The notes: generated by a model from the sequence alone, not told the origin. Shown: positions 24,628-33,648, counted from the stretch's first letter. The stretch: DNA of 64,000 bases from Comamonas sp. KCTC 72670 (GCA_014656495.1 BNCN01000002.1:124001-188000), one strand, 5' to 3'. A program made the numbers and translations.

Positions 24628-27249
24628 ATGCCTCGCGCCTCCCGCAGCACCTCCCGTTTCACCTTGTTCGCCGAGGCGGCGCTGGCGGCGCTCGTCGTGG
24701 TGTGTCCGCTGGCGCTCGGGGGCGCGGCGCCGTGGCTGCTCTGGCCGCTGGTGACGCTGTCCGGCGCGGCGGCGGTGCTGGCGGCCGTGGGCGCGAGGCG
24801 GCAAGGCCAGTCGCTGCGCGTGCCGCTGCTGGCGGTCCCCCTGGCCGTGGGCGCCGGGCTGTGCGCGGCGCAGCTGGTGCCCCTGCCGGCCATCGCCTTG
24901 GAGGTGCTGAGTCCGGAGGCCGCGGCCCTGCGCGAGTTCGCGCTGGTCCCCCTGGGACTGGAGCGGGCCCGTCCCATTTCGCTCGACCCGTCGGCGACCT
25001 GGCGTGAGCTGGCGAAGCACCTGTCGTACCTGTTGGCCTTCCTCGCGGCGGTGCAGGTGTGCCGCGCACGGGGCAGCCGGGAGCGGTTGCTCGCGGCGGT
25101 GGCGCTGACGGGCGCGGGGCTCGCGGTGGTGGGCTGGGGCCACGCGTTGTTGGGCGTGAAGTCCCTCTTCGGGGTGATGCCCTGGGAGCACGCGCAGCCC
25201 CCGTTGGTGACGCCGTTCGGCAATCCGAACCACCTGGCCGGGTTCCTCGGGCTCGCCTCCACCGTGGGTGTGGGGCTGGCCTTCACGCGCAGGCACCAGT
25301 CCCGTGCCTTGCCGTACGCCCTGGCCGCCGGGGCGTCGGGCCTGGGCGTGGTGATGACCCTGTCGCGTGGCGGCATCGCCTTCTTCGTCTTCGGTCAGGC
25401 GCTGTTGGCGCTGTTGTTGCTGCGCAGGCGCCACGGCTCGGGCGAGGGGGCTTCGCCCGTCTGGGCACGGAGCGCCGCGGCGCTGTTGGGCCTGCTGGCC
25501 GTGTTGATGGTGGGCGCGTACTCGGTGGCGGATGGCCTGTGGGCGGAGGCGCGCACCGCGAACAGTGTGGAGAAGCTGCGCCAGTCCAAGGTGGCGCTGT
25601 GGCCGATGATGGCGGAGGCCGCGCGGGCGTTTCCCCTGCTGGGCATGGGGCGGGGGGCTTTCGAGGCCGCGTTCCCCCGATACCAGTCGGAGCCCAACCC
25701 CAACACCTTCACGCACCCTGAAAACGGGGTGCTGCAAGCCGCGGCGGAGCTGGGCGCGCTGGGCCTGGTGTTGCTGGCGGTGGCCGTCTGGGGCTTCCTG
25801 CGCTTGCTGCGGCGCGAGGGGCTGGAGACGTTGGACTTCGCGGCGCTCGCGGGCGTCGCGGCGTTGGCGCTGCATGACGTGTTCGACTTCAGCCTGGAGT
25901 TGCCCGCGTGCGCGGTGGCGGCGCTGGTGGTGCTGGGCGCGGTGGCGCGTCCCCGCGAACGGGCCTCCGAGGACCCGGCGTGGTGCTTGAAGCCCTCCGC
26001 GCGGGTGATGGTGCTGGGGCCGGTGCTCACGGCCGTGGCGCTGGTGGCGCTGATTCCCGGCCGCCACCGTCTGGGGGATGCGGAGGCGGAGTTGGTGACG
26101 CACGTCACCTCGGGGGCGTCGGCCCAGGAGGTCCACGCGCGGGGGCTGGCGCTGGTGGACCGGCATCCGGCGGACTACCTGTTGTACCGGTTGATGGCCT
26201 CGGCGCATGCGGCGCGGGGGCGCGAAGGGGCGGGCGAGGCCCTGGCGCTGGTGAACCGGGCGCTGTACCTGGCGCCGCTGGACGCGAGCTCGCACCGGGT
26301 GGCGGCGCGCGCGCTGCTGGCCCTGGGCCGGAGCGGGCAGGGCTTCCTGGAGTACCGCCTGGCGCATGAGGCGGGAGACACCTCCGTGCTGCTGGGCGAG
26401 GCGGTGCCGCAGGCGCAGACGCTGGCGTCCCTCAGGGTGTTGACGCCGGAGGTTCCGGCGACCGCGGTGCGGCTGCTGGACGCGCTGGTCAACACGCCGG
26501 GCCGGGTGGAGCTGGCGCTGGAGTACGCGCACTGGGCGAGGGCGCACTTCGCCGGGCAGCCGGAGGTCGCGGCGCTGTGGGGGCGCGAGGCGCGGTTGCG
26601 CATCGTGCAGGGCGACCTGGCGGCGGCCGAGGCTGCGTGGGGCGAGGTGGAGCGGCTGGCGCCGGACGCCCTGGACACGTACCTGCTGCGCGCGGAGGTG
26701 CTGCGTGCGCAGGGCCGGCGCGAGGAGGCCCTGCAGTCGCTGGAGCGGCTGCTGGCGCGCTTCCCGGGCAACGTGGCGCTGTCCTTCCAGTTGGCCTCAC
26801 AGCAGTTGGACGCCGGGCTGACGCGGCGGGCGCGCGACACGTTGCAGGCGTTGGCGCCCTTCATCACGGACTACGCCCAGCGGGCGCGGTTGCTGTCCCT
26901 GGAGGCGGCGTGCCTGGAGCGCGAGGGCCTGCTGTCCCGAGCGCTCGAGCGGCGGCAGACCGCGGCGCGCCTGGTCCCTGGCGCGGACGCGTCCTTCGCC
27001 GTGGCGCGGACGCAGGAGGCGCTGCGCCGATATGACGCGGCCGCGCGCTCGGTCCACGAGGGCATGCGGCATCTGCCCACGAACGCGCGCGCGGAGGCGC
27101 GGGCCTGGGCGGCGCGACTGGAAGCCGCTGAGCGCGAGCGGGTGGAGTCGCGGCGCAAGACGCTGACGGACGACCCGCGCGCCGCGGAGCTGGAGTACTT
27201 GCTGCGCGGTCATCCCGACGAAGACGGTGAGGCTCGGGACGCGCGTTAG
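24628..27249 (+). CDS. wzy: Wzy/WaaL-like O-antigen polymerase with TPR tail
   Basis: An 873-residue protein. The first about 480 residues contain some twelve membrane spans and the Wzy_C-type region: FGNPNHLAGFLGLASTVG, VVMTLSRGGIAFFVFG and the periplasmic-loop motif ARAFPLLGMGRGAFEAAFP with HPENGVLQAAAELGALGLV. These match bacterial O-antigen ligases/polymerases. Residues about 490-870 are repeated helical pairs rich in alanine and leucine, typical of tetratricopeptide repeats. Given the flippase, initiating transferase and glycosyltransferases in this locus, it is the best candidate for the polymerase. Ligase activity cannot be excluded from sequence. Confidence 0.88.
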   Translation: MPRASRSTSRFTLFAEAALAALVVVCPLALGGAAPWLLWPLVTLSGAAAVLAAVGARRQGQSLRVPLLAVPLAVGAGLCAAQLVPLPAIALEVLSPEAAALREFALVPLGLERARPISLDPSATWRELAKHLSYLLAFLAAVQVCRARGSRERLLAAVALTGAGLAVVGWGHALLGVKSLFGVMPWEHAQPPLVTPFGNPNHLAGFLGLASTVGVGLAFTRRHQSRALPYALAAGASGLGVVMTLSRGGIAFFVFGQALLALLLLRRRHGSGEGASPVWARSAAALLGLLAVLMVGAYSVADGLWAEARTANSVEKLRQSKVALWPMMAEAARAFPLLGMGRGAFEAAFPRYQSEPNPNTFTHPENGVLQAAAELGALGLVLLAVAVWGFLRLLRREGLETLDFAALAGVAALALHDVFDFSLELPACAVAALVVLGAVARPRERASEDPAWCLKPSARVMVLGPVLTAVALVALIPGRHRLGDAEAELVTHVTSGASAQEVHARGLALVDRHPADYLLYRLMASAHAARGREGAGEALALVNRALYLAPLDASSHRVAARALLALGRSGQGFLEYRLAHEAGDTSVLLGEAVPQAQTLASLRVLTPEVPATAVRLLDALVNTPGRVELALEYAHWARAHFAGQPEVAALWGREARLRIVQGDLAAAEAAWGEVERLAPDALDTYLLRAEVLRAQGRREEALQSLERLLARFPGNVALSFQLASQQLDAGLTRRARDTLQALAPFITDYAQRARLLSLEAACLEREGLLSRALERRQTAARLVPGADASFAVARTQEALRRYDAAARSVHEGMRHLPTNARAEARAWAARLEAAERERVESRRKTLTDDPRAAELEYLLRGHPDEDGEARDAR

Positions 27250-27272
27250 GCGGCCCGGGCCTCTGGGTGCTT

Positions 27273-27806
27273 TCAGGCGTGGGCGTGTGCTTCTTCCACG
27301 GGCCTGGAGGGCGTGCTGGTATCGCCCGCCGTCGGGTGCTGCTCCTCCTCGATGAATGACGCCACCAGGGGCCACTCCAGGGTGGCGAAGTCCTGGAAGC
27401 GCATCTCGAGCGTCTCCTCGTGGGAGCCCGCGCGGAAGAGCAGCCGGTCGGCCAGGCTGAGCGACTCATCGACGGCGACGGGCAGGCCGTAGAGCTCTCC
27501 GAAGGGGGGCTCGGCGCCCAGCTCGCAGTCCGGGAAATGACCGGAGAACTCCTGCTCGGTGGCGAGGCGGACGTGCCTGACGCCCAGCATGTCGCGGACC
27601 TGGTGAAGGTCCACCGAACTCGCCGCGGGGACGACGACAATCCAGGGTTGCCGGTCCGCCATCACGATGACGGACTTGGCCACGCGCCATCCGGAGACGT
27701 GCAGCGCTTCGGCGACTTCTTGGGCAGCCACGGCACGCGGGTGCCAGTACCGCTCGAAACGCACCCCGTTGCGGCGCAGGTAGTGCTGTATCGCTTCGGG
27801 TATCAT
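27273..27806 (-). CDS. YbaK/ProX-type aminoacyl-tRNA deacylase-like protein
   Basis: A 177-residue protein with the YbaK/EbsC fold, a family that hydrolyses mischarged aminoacyl-tRNAs. Family-like segments are IQHYLRRNGVRFERYWHPRA, GWRVAKSVIVMADRQPWIVV (with the conserved lysine), and ELGAEPPFGELYGLPVAVDE, where the GxxPPFG turn is typical. The ATG at 27806 is fixed by a near-perfect ribosome-binding site eight bases upstream; a GTG four codons earlier would sit inside that site. The histidine/alanine-rich tail is not conserved in the family. The substrate amino acid cannot be assigned. Confidence 0.85.
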   Translation of the reverse strand: MIPEAIQHYLRRNGVRFERYWHPRAVAAQEVAEALHVSGWRVAKSVIVMADRQPWIVVVPAASSVDLHQVRDMLGVRHVRLATEQEFSGHFPDCELGAEPPFGELYGLPVAVDESLSLADRLLFRAGSHEETLEMRFQDFATLEWPLVASFIEEEQHPTAGDTSTPSRPVEEAHAHA

Positions 27807-27814
27807 GTGGAATC

Positions 27815-27824
27815 TCACCTCCTT
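27815..27824 (-). promoter_or_regulatory. Consensus Shine-Dalgarno site of the YbaK-like gene
   Basis: The minus strand reads AAGGAGGTGA, a ten-base match to the 16S anti-Shine-Dalgarno sequence, eight bases before ATG 27806. It decides the start codon of the deacylase gene and implies strong translation. Confidence 0.8.
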
Positions 27825-27952
27825 TCCAAAGAAGGTGATGACCCGAAGCGGCTACGACCACGGGCGCCCGCCATACTCGGGCTCACAGCCCGCTGACGAG
27901 CCCTGGAACGCCCGTCCGTAGGGCAGCCGGTCGAGCGGCTACACTCCGGGGC

Positions 27953-28669
27953 ATGATTCGGCTCCTATGCCATGTCGCTCTGCTGCTCTACGTAGGGGGT
28001 GCGCTCGCGTGTGGCTCTTCATCACCCGCGACACGTGGCTGGGACGCCGCCGTGTGGGACTCGGGGGCCGACGGTTGTGCCGTTTCTTCCGAAGGGCGTT
28101 GTGTCGTTCTCGCGTGTGACGAAGGCGCGTGTGGCCTGTTCCTGTGCGGTGATGCCGATGAGGGCGCGTCTTCGCTCGCCGTGGAGAAGGCTGTTGGCCG
28201 GCCGGCGTTCAGGGGGCCCGGCACGTACCGGAACTGGTGGCAGCGCCGCACGGGGATTCGACCAGACGCACAGCCTTTGGCGGTGGCATCGGTGTCGCGC
28301 CGTTACCCGGTCTTCGTGCCGGCGGTGCCCAGGCCGAGAGGGAAGCTCATCAAGCACCACCTGTTTCCTCAGGAGCCACGGCTCGCCGCCTGGTTCCGGG
28401 CCGCGGGCATCGACATCCATCAGTTCACGATGGTCGTTCCTGAGCACGTCCATTGGCGCATCCACAGTGGCAAGGGGATGGGGCCCGGGGGCGCTTGGAA
28501 CAATGCATGGCGGCAGTTCGTGATGGCCAATCCTAGACCCCCTTCGAAGGACGTCATCATGCGGCACGCCATCGAACTCGCATTTCGCTTCGAGCTTTCG
28601 GGGCCCGTGGTGCCCTACAACGTGCCCATAACACCTGGGATGAGCGGTTCTCGGATAGAAGCCTTGTGA
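27953..28669 (+). CDS. SitA-type polymorphic toxin lipoprotein (TIGR02269-like, probable SitA6 family)
   Basis: A 238-residue predicted lipoprotein. The signal segment ends GGALAC with the lipid cysteine at residue 20, and a cysteine-rich block (CVVLACDEGACGLFLCGD) follows at about 50-67. The C-terminal domain from about 118 has KHHLFPQEPRLAAWFRAAGI, HQFTMVVPEHVHWRIHSG and GPGGAWNNAWRQF, a histidine-rich pattern of HNH-like nuclease toxins. This architecture matches myxobacterial SitA toxins that pass between kin by TraAB-dependent outer-membrane exchange. Codon use is less GC-biased than its neighbours. A matching immunity-type gene follows 30 bases later. No SitB helper gene is upstream. 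Family assignment is from recall; toxicity is inferred. Confidence 0.82.
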   Translation: MIRLLCHVALLLYVGGALACGSSSPATRGWDAAVWDSGADGCAVSSEGRCVVLACDEGACGLFLCGDADEGASSLAVEKAVGRPAFRGPGTYRNWWQRRTGIRPDAQPLAVASVSRRYPVFVPAVPRPRGKLIKHHLFPQEPRLAAWFRAAGIDIHQFTMVVPEHVHWRIHSGKGMGPGGAWNNAWRQFVMANPRPPSKDVIMRHAIELAFRFELSGPVVPYNVPITPGMSGSRIEAL

Positions 28670-28699
28670 GCGCGAAGCCCGTCGAAGGGGAGGAGACGC

Positions 28700-29425
28700 A
28701 TGAAGTTCTTCCGACTCGAAGCGGACACGTCGTCGCGCTACACCGGTGACCTGAGTCGTGCCGCGCACCGGTGGGGGCTCCCAGGTGTGGAGCCATGCCC
28801 GACATGCGGTGTCGGAGGCGGTTGGGCTGGCATCCAGTATCCCTGTGCCGACCTCTCCGAACTGCTCCAGGCCGAATTGAAGCAGCTCTCGGACCCTTGG
28901 CCCGTGGCCTTCAAGGACTTCGTCAAACTGCGCGAGCGCGTCAGGCCCCACGCACCCGAGGGCGCGGTGCTGGAGCCGGGCACTCGGCTGGGGCCGCTGG
29001 TGGGGGCGGCGTCCGGAGCGTTCGGGCCGCTCTCATTGCAAGACTGGACGCCCGTGGCGCGAGCCGATGCCCTGGCCGCGATGCAGGAGGCCGGGCTTCG
29101 GGGGCTCATCGGTGGCCCTGTCGAAGTGACGTTCCGTGCCCGGAATGCCCCCGTTTTGCGCGAGCTCCAATTGGAACTTCACGGGCGGCTTCATGAGGCT
29201 TGCTTCCCACATCCGCGCCGCGGCCCCTGTGGGACGTGCGGGAGCGAGGACGCTCAGGCGTTGCCAGCGGCGTACTGGCTCGCCCGCGAATCGCTGCCCG
29301 CGCACCTGGACCTCTTCCGACTGAGGGATTTCCCCACGCTCGTCATCGTGACCGAGCGGATGGTGGAGGTGACGGGCCGCCTGAAGCTCGACGGCGTCAC
29401 CTTTCGCCCCTTGGAGACCCGCTGA
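28700..29425 (+). CDS. Double-CXXCG immunity protein (SitI6-like)
   Basis: A 241-residue soluble protein with two CxxCG motifs, EPCPTCGVGGG at about residues 32-42 and GPCGTCGSED at about 176-185, probably binding one zinc. This is the defining feature of the Myxococcus CXXCG paralogue family whose members include SitI6 immunity proteins. There is no signal peptide, as expected for an immunity protein protecting the cytoplasm. ATG 28700 follows the ribosome site GGGGAGGAG. The 30-base gap after the toxin gene indicates one operon. The 3' end faces astB. Confidence 0.82.
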   Translation: MKFFRLEADTSSRYTGDLSRAAHRWGLPGVEPCPTCGVGGGWAGIQYPCADLSELLQAELKQLSDPWPVAFKDFVKLRERVRPHAPEGAVLEPGTRLGPLVGAASGAFGPLSLQDWTPVARADALAAMQEAGLRGLIGGPVEVTFRARNAPVLRELQLELHGRLHEACFPHPRRGPCGTCGSEDAQALPAAYWLARESLPAHLDLFRLRDFPTLVIVTERMVEVTGRLKLDGVTFRPLETR

Positions 29426-29444
29426 ACTGGCGAGTCCTCCTCCC

Positions 29445-30767
29445 TCACTGCTGGAAGTCGTACACGCTGCCCAGGTTGAGGATGCGCGTCAGCTCATCCA
29501 GCGCCGTCATCGTCTCGCGCGCCAGCTGCGGGTCCTGCAGGTCCTTGGGGCGCAGCACCTCGCGGTAGTGCCGCCGCACCCAGCCCGCCAGGGAGTCATG
29601 CAGCGCGGGCGTGTAGAAGACATCCGCCTTGATGGCCCCACGCTCCTCGTCCGTCAGCCACACGCGCTGGCGCAGGCACGCGGGCCCACCGCCGTTGTTC
29701 ATGGACTGGCGCACGTCCAGGTAGTGCACGGCCTTCACCGGCGTGTCCTCGGCCACCACGCGCTCCAGGAACTGCCGCGCGGCGGGCGTCTCCTGGCTCT
29801 CCACCGGCGCGACAATCGCCATGGTGCCGTCCGGCAGCGTCAGCACCTGCGAGTTGAACGGGTACGCCTTCACCGCGTCCTTCACCGGCAGCTCCGCCTG
29901 GGTGGCCACCACCGCGCGGAAGTCCTGGCCCAGCTTCTCGCGCAGCACCGCGAGCAACCCCGCGTGGTCCACGAAGGCCAGCTCGTGCAGCATCAGGAAC
30001 TGCGCGTTGCCCACCGCGAGCACGTCCGTGTGGAACGCCCCCGCGTCGATGCCCTCCGGGTGCTGCTGGGGGAAGAGCACCGACTTCGCGTCCAGTTGGT
30101 GCAGCCGCGCCAGCGCCTGGCTCGCCTCCAGCGTCTGCCGGGCCGGGAAGCGGCTGGGGCCCTGCACGTCCTGCCACGCGCTGCGGCCCCAGGCCAGCAG
30201 GTGCAGGCCCGGATGCCCGGGCGTGGCGAGCCGCGTGTGGTTGGCCGCGCCCTCGTCCGCGAAGTGGCTGCTGCCCGGCAGCGGCGCGTGCACCGCGAAG
30301 TGCTTCTCGTTCGCGAAGATGGCGCGCAGCACCGAGTGCGTCGTCTCCGCCTCGATGGCCCGGTGGTACATCTGGGACAGGTTGGCCGGCGTCAGATGCA
30401 CGCGCCCGTCCGCCGTGTCCGCGCTGGGCGCCACCGTGGCCGCGTTCGCCGTCCACATGGAGGACGCGCTGGACGTCAGCCGCAGCAGGTGCTCCGCCTC
30501 GCGCGAGGCCCGGGTGATGACCTCCTCGTCCGAGCCCGTGAAGCCCAGGGCCCTCAGCGCCCGCAGGGAGGGGCGCGGCTGGGGCGGCAGCACGGCCTGG
30601 CCCACCCCCAGCCCGGAGACGAAGCGCATCTTCTCCAGTCCCTGGAGGGCCGCGTCCCGGGGGTGGCTCGGCTCACCCACATGGTTCTGCGACGCCAGGT
30701 TGCCGGGCGAGAGGCCGCCGTAATTGTGGGTGGGCCCAACGAGCCCGTCGAAGTTGTATTCGCGCAT
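29445..30767 (-). CDS. astB: N-succinylarginine dihydrolase
   Basis: A 440-residue enzyme of the ammonia-producing arginine succinyltransferase pathway, converting N2-succinylarginine to N2-succinylornithine with release of ammonia and CO2. It opens MREYNFDGLVGPTHNYGGLS, the family signature, with GNLASQNHV following. VWTANAATVAPSADTADG-like sequence near 110, FPQQHPEGIDAGAFHTDVLA near 245 and QSMNNGGGPACLRQRVWLTD near 355 cover the catalytic histidine and cysteine regions. Length fits the family. The start is the ATG at 30767; an upstream in-frame ATG enters the divergent gene. No other ast gene is present in the window. Confidence 0.95.
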   Translation of the reverse strand: MREYNFDGLVGPTHNYGGLSPGNLASQNHVGEPSHPRDAALQGLEKMRFVSGLGVGQAVLPPQPRPSLRALRALGFTGSDEEVITRASREAEHLLRLTSSASSMWTANAATVAPSADTADGRVHLTPANLSQMYHRAIEAETTHSVLRAIFANEKHFAVHAPLPGSSHFADEGAANHTRLATPGHPGLHLLAWGRSAWQDVQGPSRFPARQTLEASQALARLHQLDAKSVLFPQQHPEGIDAGAFHTDVLAVGNAQFLMLHELAFVDHAGLLAVLREKLGQDFRAVVATQAELPVKDAVKAYPFNSQVLTLPDGTMAIVAPVESQETPAARQFLERVVAEDTPVKAVHYLDVRQSMNNGGGPACLRQRVWLTDEERGAIKADVFYTPALHDSLAGWVRRHYREVLRPKDLQDPQLARETMTALDELTRILNLGSVYDFQQ

Positions 30768-30784
30768 GGGATATTGAACGCCTC

Positions 30785-31738
30785 GTGGAGCGTCCACCCT
30801 TAGCAAAGCGTCTCAAGCGTTTCCTCCGCTACGTGCTCATCCGGGGCGTGCTGTTGCTCCTTCAACCTCTGACGTTGGGGGTGGCCCGGAGCCTGGGTGC
30901 GCGGTTGGGCGCGCTGGCCTACCACCTCGCCGGGGGGGAGCGGCGCAAGGCCCTCAAATCGCTATCCGTGGCCTTCCCGGAAAAGTCGGACGCGGAGCGG
31001 GAGGCCGTGGCCCGCGAGGCCTTCCGGCACCTGGCGGCGGCCGCACTGGAGGTGGCCTGCACCGGCGCCCTGGACGAGGCCCTGGAGCGCCTGGTCGCCT
31101 GGCCGGACGCCGACCGGCAGGTGCTGGAGACGGCCCTGGCCCGGGGCAAGGGCGTCGTCTTCGTGTCCGGGCACGTGGGGAACTGGGAGCTGCTCGCCCG
31201 GCGGGTGGCGCGCGCGGGGTACCCCAGCCAGAGCATCGCCAAGGAGACCACCGACCCCCGGCTGACGGAGCTGGTGGGCCAGTTCCGGGCCCGGGGTGGG
31301 GTGCGCAGCATCTGGCGCGGCCAGGAGGGGGCGGCGCGGGCCATGCTGCGCGCCCTGCGCGGCGGCGAAATCCTCGGCATCCTCATCGACCAGGACACGA
31401 AGGTGCAGTCGCTCTTCGTGCCCTTCTTCGGCCAGCTCGCCGCCACGCCCCGGGCCGCCGCCGACCTGGCCCTCCGCACGGGGGCCTCGGTGGTGACGGG
31501 CTTCTGCCACCGGGACGGGGAGGGCTACCGCCTGACGATGGAGGAGGTCCCGGTGCCCCAGGACGCGGACCGCGAGGCGGCCGCCCTGGCCCTCACCGCG
31601 GCCCTGTCCACCCGCATCGAGGACGCCATCCGGCGGGCCCCGGCGCAGTGGGTGTGGATGCACCAGCGCTGGAAGACGCGTCCACCGGTGGGCTCGGACG
31701 TGCCACTTCCGGAGGCGGCGCCCGCTTCGGCTGGGTGA
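30785..31738 (+). CDS. LpxL/HtrB-type lipid A acyltransferase
   Basis: A 317-residue inner-membrane acyltransferase. An N-terminal hydrophobic segment (VLIRGVLLLLQPLTLGVARS) anchors it. The catalytic motif VSGHVGNWELLARRVA at about residues 125-140 matches the HxxNWE block of late lipid A acyltransferases, ILIDQDTKVQSLFVPFFG is the second conserved block, and QWVWMHQRWKTRP near the end is the third. It would add a secondary acyl chain to a lipid A precursor. GTG 30785 is the start. It precedes the lptC-lptA-lptB genes by 12 bases, linking lipid A maturation with LPS export. Confidence 0.9.
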   Translation: MERPPLAKRLKRFLRYVLIRGVLLLLQPLTLGVARSLGARLGALAYHLAGGERRKALKSLSVAFPEKSDAEREAVAREAFRHLAAAALEVACTGALDEALERLVAWPDADRQVLETALARGKGVVFVSGHVGNWELLARRVARAGYPSQSIAKETTDPRLTELVGQFRARGGVRSIWRGQEGAARAMLRALRGGEILGILIDQDTKVQSLFVPFFGQLAATPRAAADLALRTGASVVTGFCHRDGEGYRLTMEEVPVPQDADREAAALALTAALSTRIEDAIRRAPAQWVWMHQRWKTRPPVGSDVPLPEAAPASAG

Positions 31739-31750
31739 TAAGGAAGCCCT

Positions 31751-32302
31751 GTGTCACGTCTGCTCGCCGTCAGCCTCGTCCTCCTGGTGTCCGCCCCCGG
31801 CTGCAAGCCCGGAGCCGGCGCGGGTGCGTCCGAGGCCCAGCCGCCCCCGGAGGTGGTGCTGCACGGCGCCCGCCTGGAGTCCTTCGAGGGCGAGCGGCTG
31901 ACGCGGTCCGGCGCCGCGGAGCAGATCTCCTACCAGCGCACCACCGGCGACGTGTGGGCCACCAACGCCACCCTGCGGATTCCGCCGGGACAGGCCGGCG
32001 CGGGGGCGCCTCCGGGGACGGAGGGCGGCGTGGAGGTGAGCGCTCCGAATATGGAGGGCAGCCTCGCGTCCAAGCAGGTGGTGGCCTCGGGCGGTGTCGT
32101 CATCCGCACCGGGAAGGGCATGGAGGCCCGCACTCCCCGGTTGACGTACGACGCCACCACGGAGCGGGCGCATGGAAACGAGGGCGTGACGGTGAAGGGA
32201 CCTGACTACCGGCTGAGGGCGGACCGCTTCGAGCTGTTCTTCCCGGACGAGACGTTCAACTTCGCGGGCTCGGTGGAGACCGTGGTGGGAGCGCCAGAGT
32301 GA
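31751..32302 (+). CDS. lptC: LPS export protein LptC
   Basis: A 183-residue bitopic or lipid-anchored protein. The N-terminus SRLLAVSLVLLVSAPGCKPG carries a possible lipobox (SAPGC), unlike E. coli LptC, which has an uncleaved membrane helix. The rest is predicted beta-jellyroll: YQRTTGDVWATNATLRI, EGSLASKQVVASGGVVI and RLRADRFELFFPDETFNFAG show the alternating pattern of the OstA fold. It would hand LPS from the LptB-FG transporter to LptA. The GTG start follows the acyltransferase by 12 bases, and the gene overlaps lptA by four bases. Assignment rests mainly on context. Confidence 0.8.
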   Translation: MSRLLAVSLVLLVSAPGCKPGAGAGASEAQPPPEVVLHGARLESFEGERLTRSGAAEQISYQRTTGDVWATNATLRIPPGQAGAGAPPGTEGGVEVSAPNMEGSLASKQVVASGGVVIRTGKGMEARTPRLTYDATTERAHGNEGVTVKGPDYRLRADRFELFFPDETFNFAGSVETVVGAPE

Positions 32303-32904
32303 TTGAGTTCCTGGTAACGGCCTTCTTCGTCGCGCAGCCCGCGCCCGTGCTCGCCGCCGCGCCCGCGCAGGGCACGCCGCCCGCCGCGGTGGCCCCGGCG
32401 CAGGCGGCGGGCGCCCGCGCCCCCAACCCCCTGGGCGGCGCCAAGGACCTGAAGGAGCCCGTCCAGATCAACGGCGACAACGTCACCTTCCAGAAGTCCC
32501 AGGCCACGCTGACGGGCAACGTGAAGGTGAAGCACCGCACGCTCGACTTGAAGTGCGACCGGATGACGGCCAACTACACACCGCAGCGCGAGGTGACGCG
32601 GGTGGTGTGCACCGGCGGCGTGGAGGCCGTGGACGGGGACCGCCTGGCCCGCGGCGAGCGCGCCGAGTACGACGTGCCCAGCGGCGTGCTGGTGGTGACG
32701 GGCTCGCCCGAGGCGCGCCAGGGCACCACGCACATGCGCGGCACCAAGGTCCGGCTGACGCTGGGCAATGAACGGTTGGAAGTGGAGAACGCCGTCATCG
32801 TCTTCGAGTCGCTGCCCTCCAACCCCACGCCCGCCAAGCGCAAGGGGCGTCCGGCCCCGGCCCGCCCGGCGGCTCCGTCCGCTCAGGGAGGCTCGCAGCC
32901 ATGA
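32299..32904 (+). CDS. lptA: Periplasmic LPS bridge protein LptA
   Basis: A 201-residue periplasmic protein with a short signal-like start ([20 protein letters not shown]) and an alanine/proline linker. Residues about 50-165 form an OstA/LptA domain: [40 protein letters not shown] and [20 protein letters not shown]. LptA oligomers form the bridge that carries LPS to the outer membrane. The C-terminus is basic and proline-rich. Translation is coupled on both sides, by a four-base overlap with lptC and with lptB. Confidence 0.9.
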   Translation: MIEFLVTAFFVAQPAPVLAAAPAQGTPPAAVAPAQAAGARAPNPLGGAKDLKEPVQINGDNVTFQKSQATLTGNVKVKHRTLDLKCDRMTANYTPQREVTRVVCTGGVEAVDGDRLARGERAEYDVPSGVLVVTGSPEARQGTTHMRGTKVRLTLGNERLEVENAVIVFESLPSNPTPAKRKGRPAPARPAAPSAQGGSQP

Positions 32905-33641
32905 GCGCGAAGCTGTACGCGGAGGGCCTGGAGAAGACCTTCCGCCGCCGCAAGGTGGTGGGCGGCGTGTCCTTCAGCGTGGCGCCCGGCGAGGTGGTGG
33001 GCCTGCTGGGCCCCAACGGCGCGGGCAAGACGACCAGCTTCAACATGGTCGTGGGACTGGTGACGCCGGACGCGGGACGCGTGCGCATTGGGGACGAGGA
33101 CCTCACGCACCTGCCCATGCACCGCCGCGCCCGCAGGGGTGTGGGCTATCTTCCACAGGAAGCGTCCGTCTTCCGCAAGCTCACCGTGCGCGACAACTTC
33201 CTGGCCGTGCTGGAGCGCCAGAAGGACCTGGACGCGAAGGCCCGCGGGCAGCGCGCGGACACCCTCCTGGAGGAGTTCGGCCTCACGCACGTCGCGGAGT
33301 CCCTGGGCGAGACGCTCTCCGGCGGCGAGCGCCGGCGCGCCGAGATTGCCCGGAGCCTCATCCCCCAGCCCCGCTTCATCCTCTTCGACGAGCCCTTCGC
33401 CGGCGTGGACCCCATCAACGTGGGCGACCTCCAGCGGCAGATCTTCCTCCTGCGCGAGCGGGGGCTGGGCGTCCTCATCACCGACCACAACGTGCAGGAC
33501 ACCCTGGGTATCTGTGACCGTGCGTACATCATCGCACAGGGGCAGATTCTCGAAGAGGGCACCCCGGCGGAGATCGCCGCGTCTCCCAAGGCGCGCGCCG
33601 TCTACCTGGGCGAACGGTTCCGCCTCCAACAAGCGCTGTAA
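32901..33641 (+). CDS. lptB: LPS export ABC transporter ATPase LptB
   Basis: A 246-residue cytosolic ATPase that powers LPS extraction with LptF and LptG, which are not in this window. It has Walker [14 protein letters not shown] at about residues 38-50, Q-loop [17 protein letters not shown] signature [13 protein letters not shown], Walker [14 protein letters not shown] and the switch histidine in ITDHNVQD. The sequence pattern is diagnostic for LptB rather than other ABC ATPases. It overlaps lptA by four bases and precedes rpoN by 247 bases, an arrangement conserved in many proteobacteria. Confidence 0.96.
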   Translation: MSAKLYAEGLEKTFRRRKVVGGVSFSVAPGEVVGLLGPNGAGKTTSFNMVVGLVTPDAGRVRIGDEDLTHLPMHRRARRGVGYLPQEASVFRKLTVRDNFLAVLERQKDLDAKARGQRADTLLEEFGLTHVAESLGETLSGGERRRAEIARSLIPQPRFILFDEPFAGVDPINVGDLQRQIFLLRERGLGVLITDHNVQDTLGICDRAYIIAQGQILEEGTPAEIAASPKARAVYLGERFRLQQAL

Positions 33642-33648
33642 GGACGGC

